From positions 36,927,288 to 36,991,287 of the forward strand of contig NC_079519.1 in the NCBI RefSeq assembly GCF_000801105.2: DNA of 64,000 bases, read 5' to 3'. This document shows, piece after piece, positions 63,765-64,000 of this stretch. The position numbers were made by a program, and so were the translations under genes. The notes beneath the pieces are model-generated. The model saw only the letters and a list, made by a program, of their open reading frames with translations. It searched no databases and was not told the DNA's origin. The stretch's first letter is position 1, and every line of letters begins with the position of its first letter. The stretch comes from Raphanus sativus (lineage: Eukaryota > Streptophyta > Magnoliopsida > Brassicales > Brassicaceae).

Positions 63765-64000
63765 AATGCCAAGGTGAATGATGCTATTAATCAAGGGTAT
63801 TGGTCTCTTTCAGCTGCAAGATCTTCTGAGGTAGAAACTCTTCAGATTGTGCTGTCAACTATGACCCCACCATCCTCTTCTAATGGCACAGATCGCTACC
63901 TTTGGCGTAATGGAGAGCGCAAGTTTGTTCCTAAATTCTCTACTAAAGGAACTTGGAATCTACTAAGGGAACCTTCTACACAAATGCAATGGTGCTCTTT
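63765..64000 (+). mobile_element. LINE polyprotein fragment (C-terminal, zinc-binding RT end), cut by window edge
   Basis: An open frame from 63765 to the window end reads AINQGYWSLSAARSSEVETL ... DRYLWRNGERKFVPKFSTKGTWNLLREPSTQMQWCS. The pattern (W..G...FS...TW..LR......W) is that of the region just before the zf-RVT domain of plant non-LTR retrotransposons. No reverse-transcriptase core is seen upstream and a stop codon precedes the frame, so on this side it is a truncated remnant. More of the element may lie beyond 64000. Confidence 0.75.

Overview
This is plant nuclear DNA, most likely from a crucifer (Brassicaceae, probably Brassica or a close relative). The genes have short GT-AG introns and AT-rich spacers. 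The recognisable proteins are close to Arabidopsis families: CEP peptides, IDD zinc fingers, U1-70K, DDM1 and SDH1. The spacers carry Helitrons with CTAG ends and hairpins, and Harbinger-type MITEs with GAGCATC ends, as is usual in crucifers. All assignments come from reading the sequence; no database search was run.

Regions. 1-7 kb: AT-rich spacer, two C-terminally encoded peptide (CEP) precursor genes at 3.9 and 5.7 kb on the minus strand, and a damaged tRNA-Gly between them. 7-23 kb: a transposon graveyard with several Helitrons, a hAT-like element, a retroposon with a 16-bp target duplication, two nearly identical 0.87-kb Helitrons in inverted orientation about 3.5 kb apart, and a MITE containing telomere-like motifs. 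23.6-24.3 kb: a small two-exon gene of unknown function. 27.3-31.2 kb: a complete-looking PIF/Harbinger (Pong-like) transposon with divergent ORF1 and transposase genes. 31.2-35.5 kb: spacer with no gene that I recognise.

35.5-51 kb is the most unusual part. An SDH1 gene (copy A, all exons present but with an internal stop) is followed by a tRNA-Glu and the 3' part of a DDM1 gene. Then come an intact F-box/kelch gene, a long palindromic DNA transposon, a stray fragment of U1-70K, and an LBD gene with five 123-bp in-frame repeats. After these lie a second SDH1 copy (B, truncated and frameshifted), a third SDH1 scrap (C), and the 5' part of DDM1. DDM1 is therefore split by roughly 9.4 kb of other DNA, and both parts carry disabling lesions. 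No SDH1 or DDM1 copy here can make a normal protein as read, so functional copies must lie elsewhere in the genome.

51.4-60 kb is ordinary genic DNA: U1-70K (minus), an IDD1/IDD2-type C2H2 factor (plus) and a Raf-like protein kinase (minus). 60-64 kb holds nested MITEs, a Helitron end and, at the right edge, the C-terminal part of a LINE reverse-transcriptase polyprotein. The genes form no single pathway. What links them is a conserved crucifer gene neighbourhood that has been rearranged and invaded by transposons. I see no wholly new system; the strongest leads are the SDH1/DDM1 rearrangement, the repeat-expanded LBD protein, and the possibly active Harbinger element with repeats in its divergent promoter.
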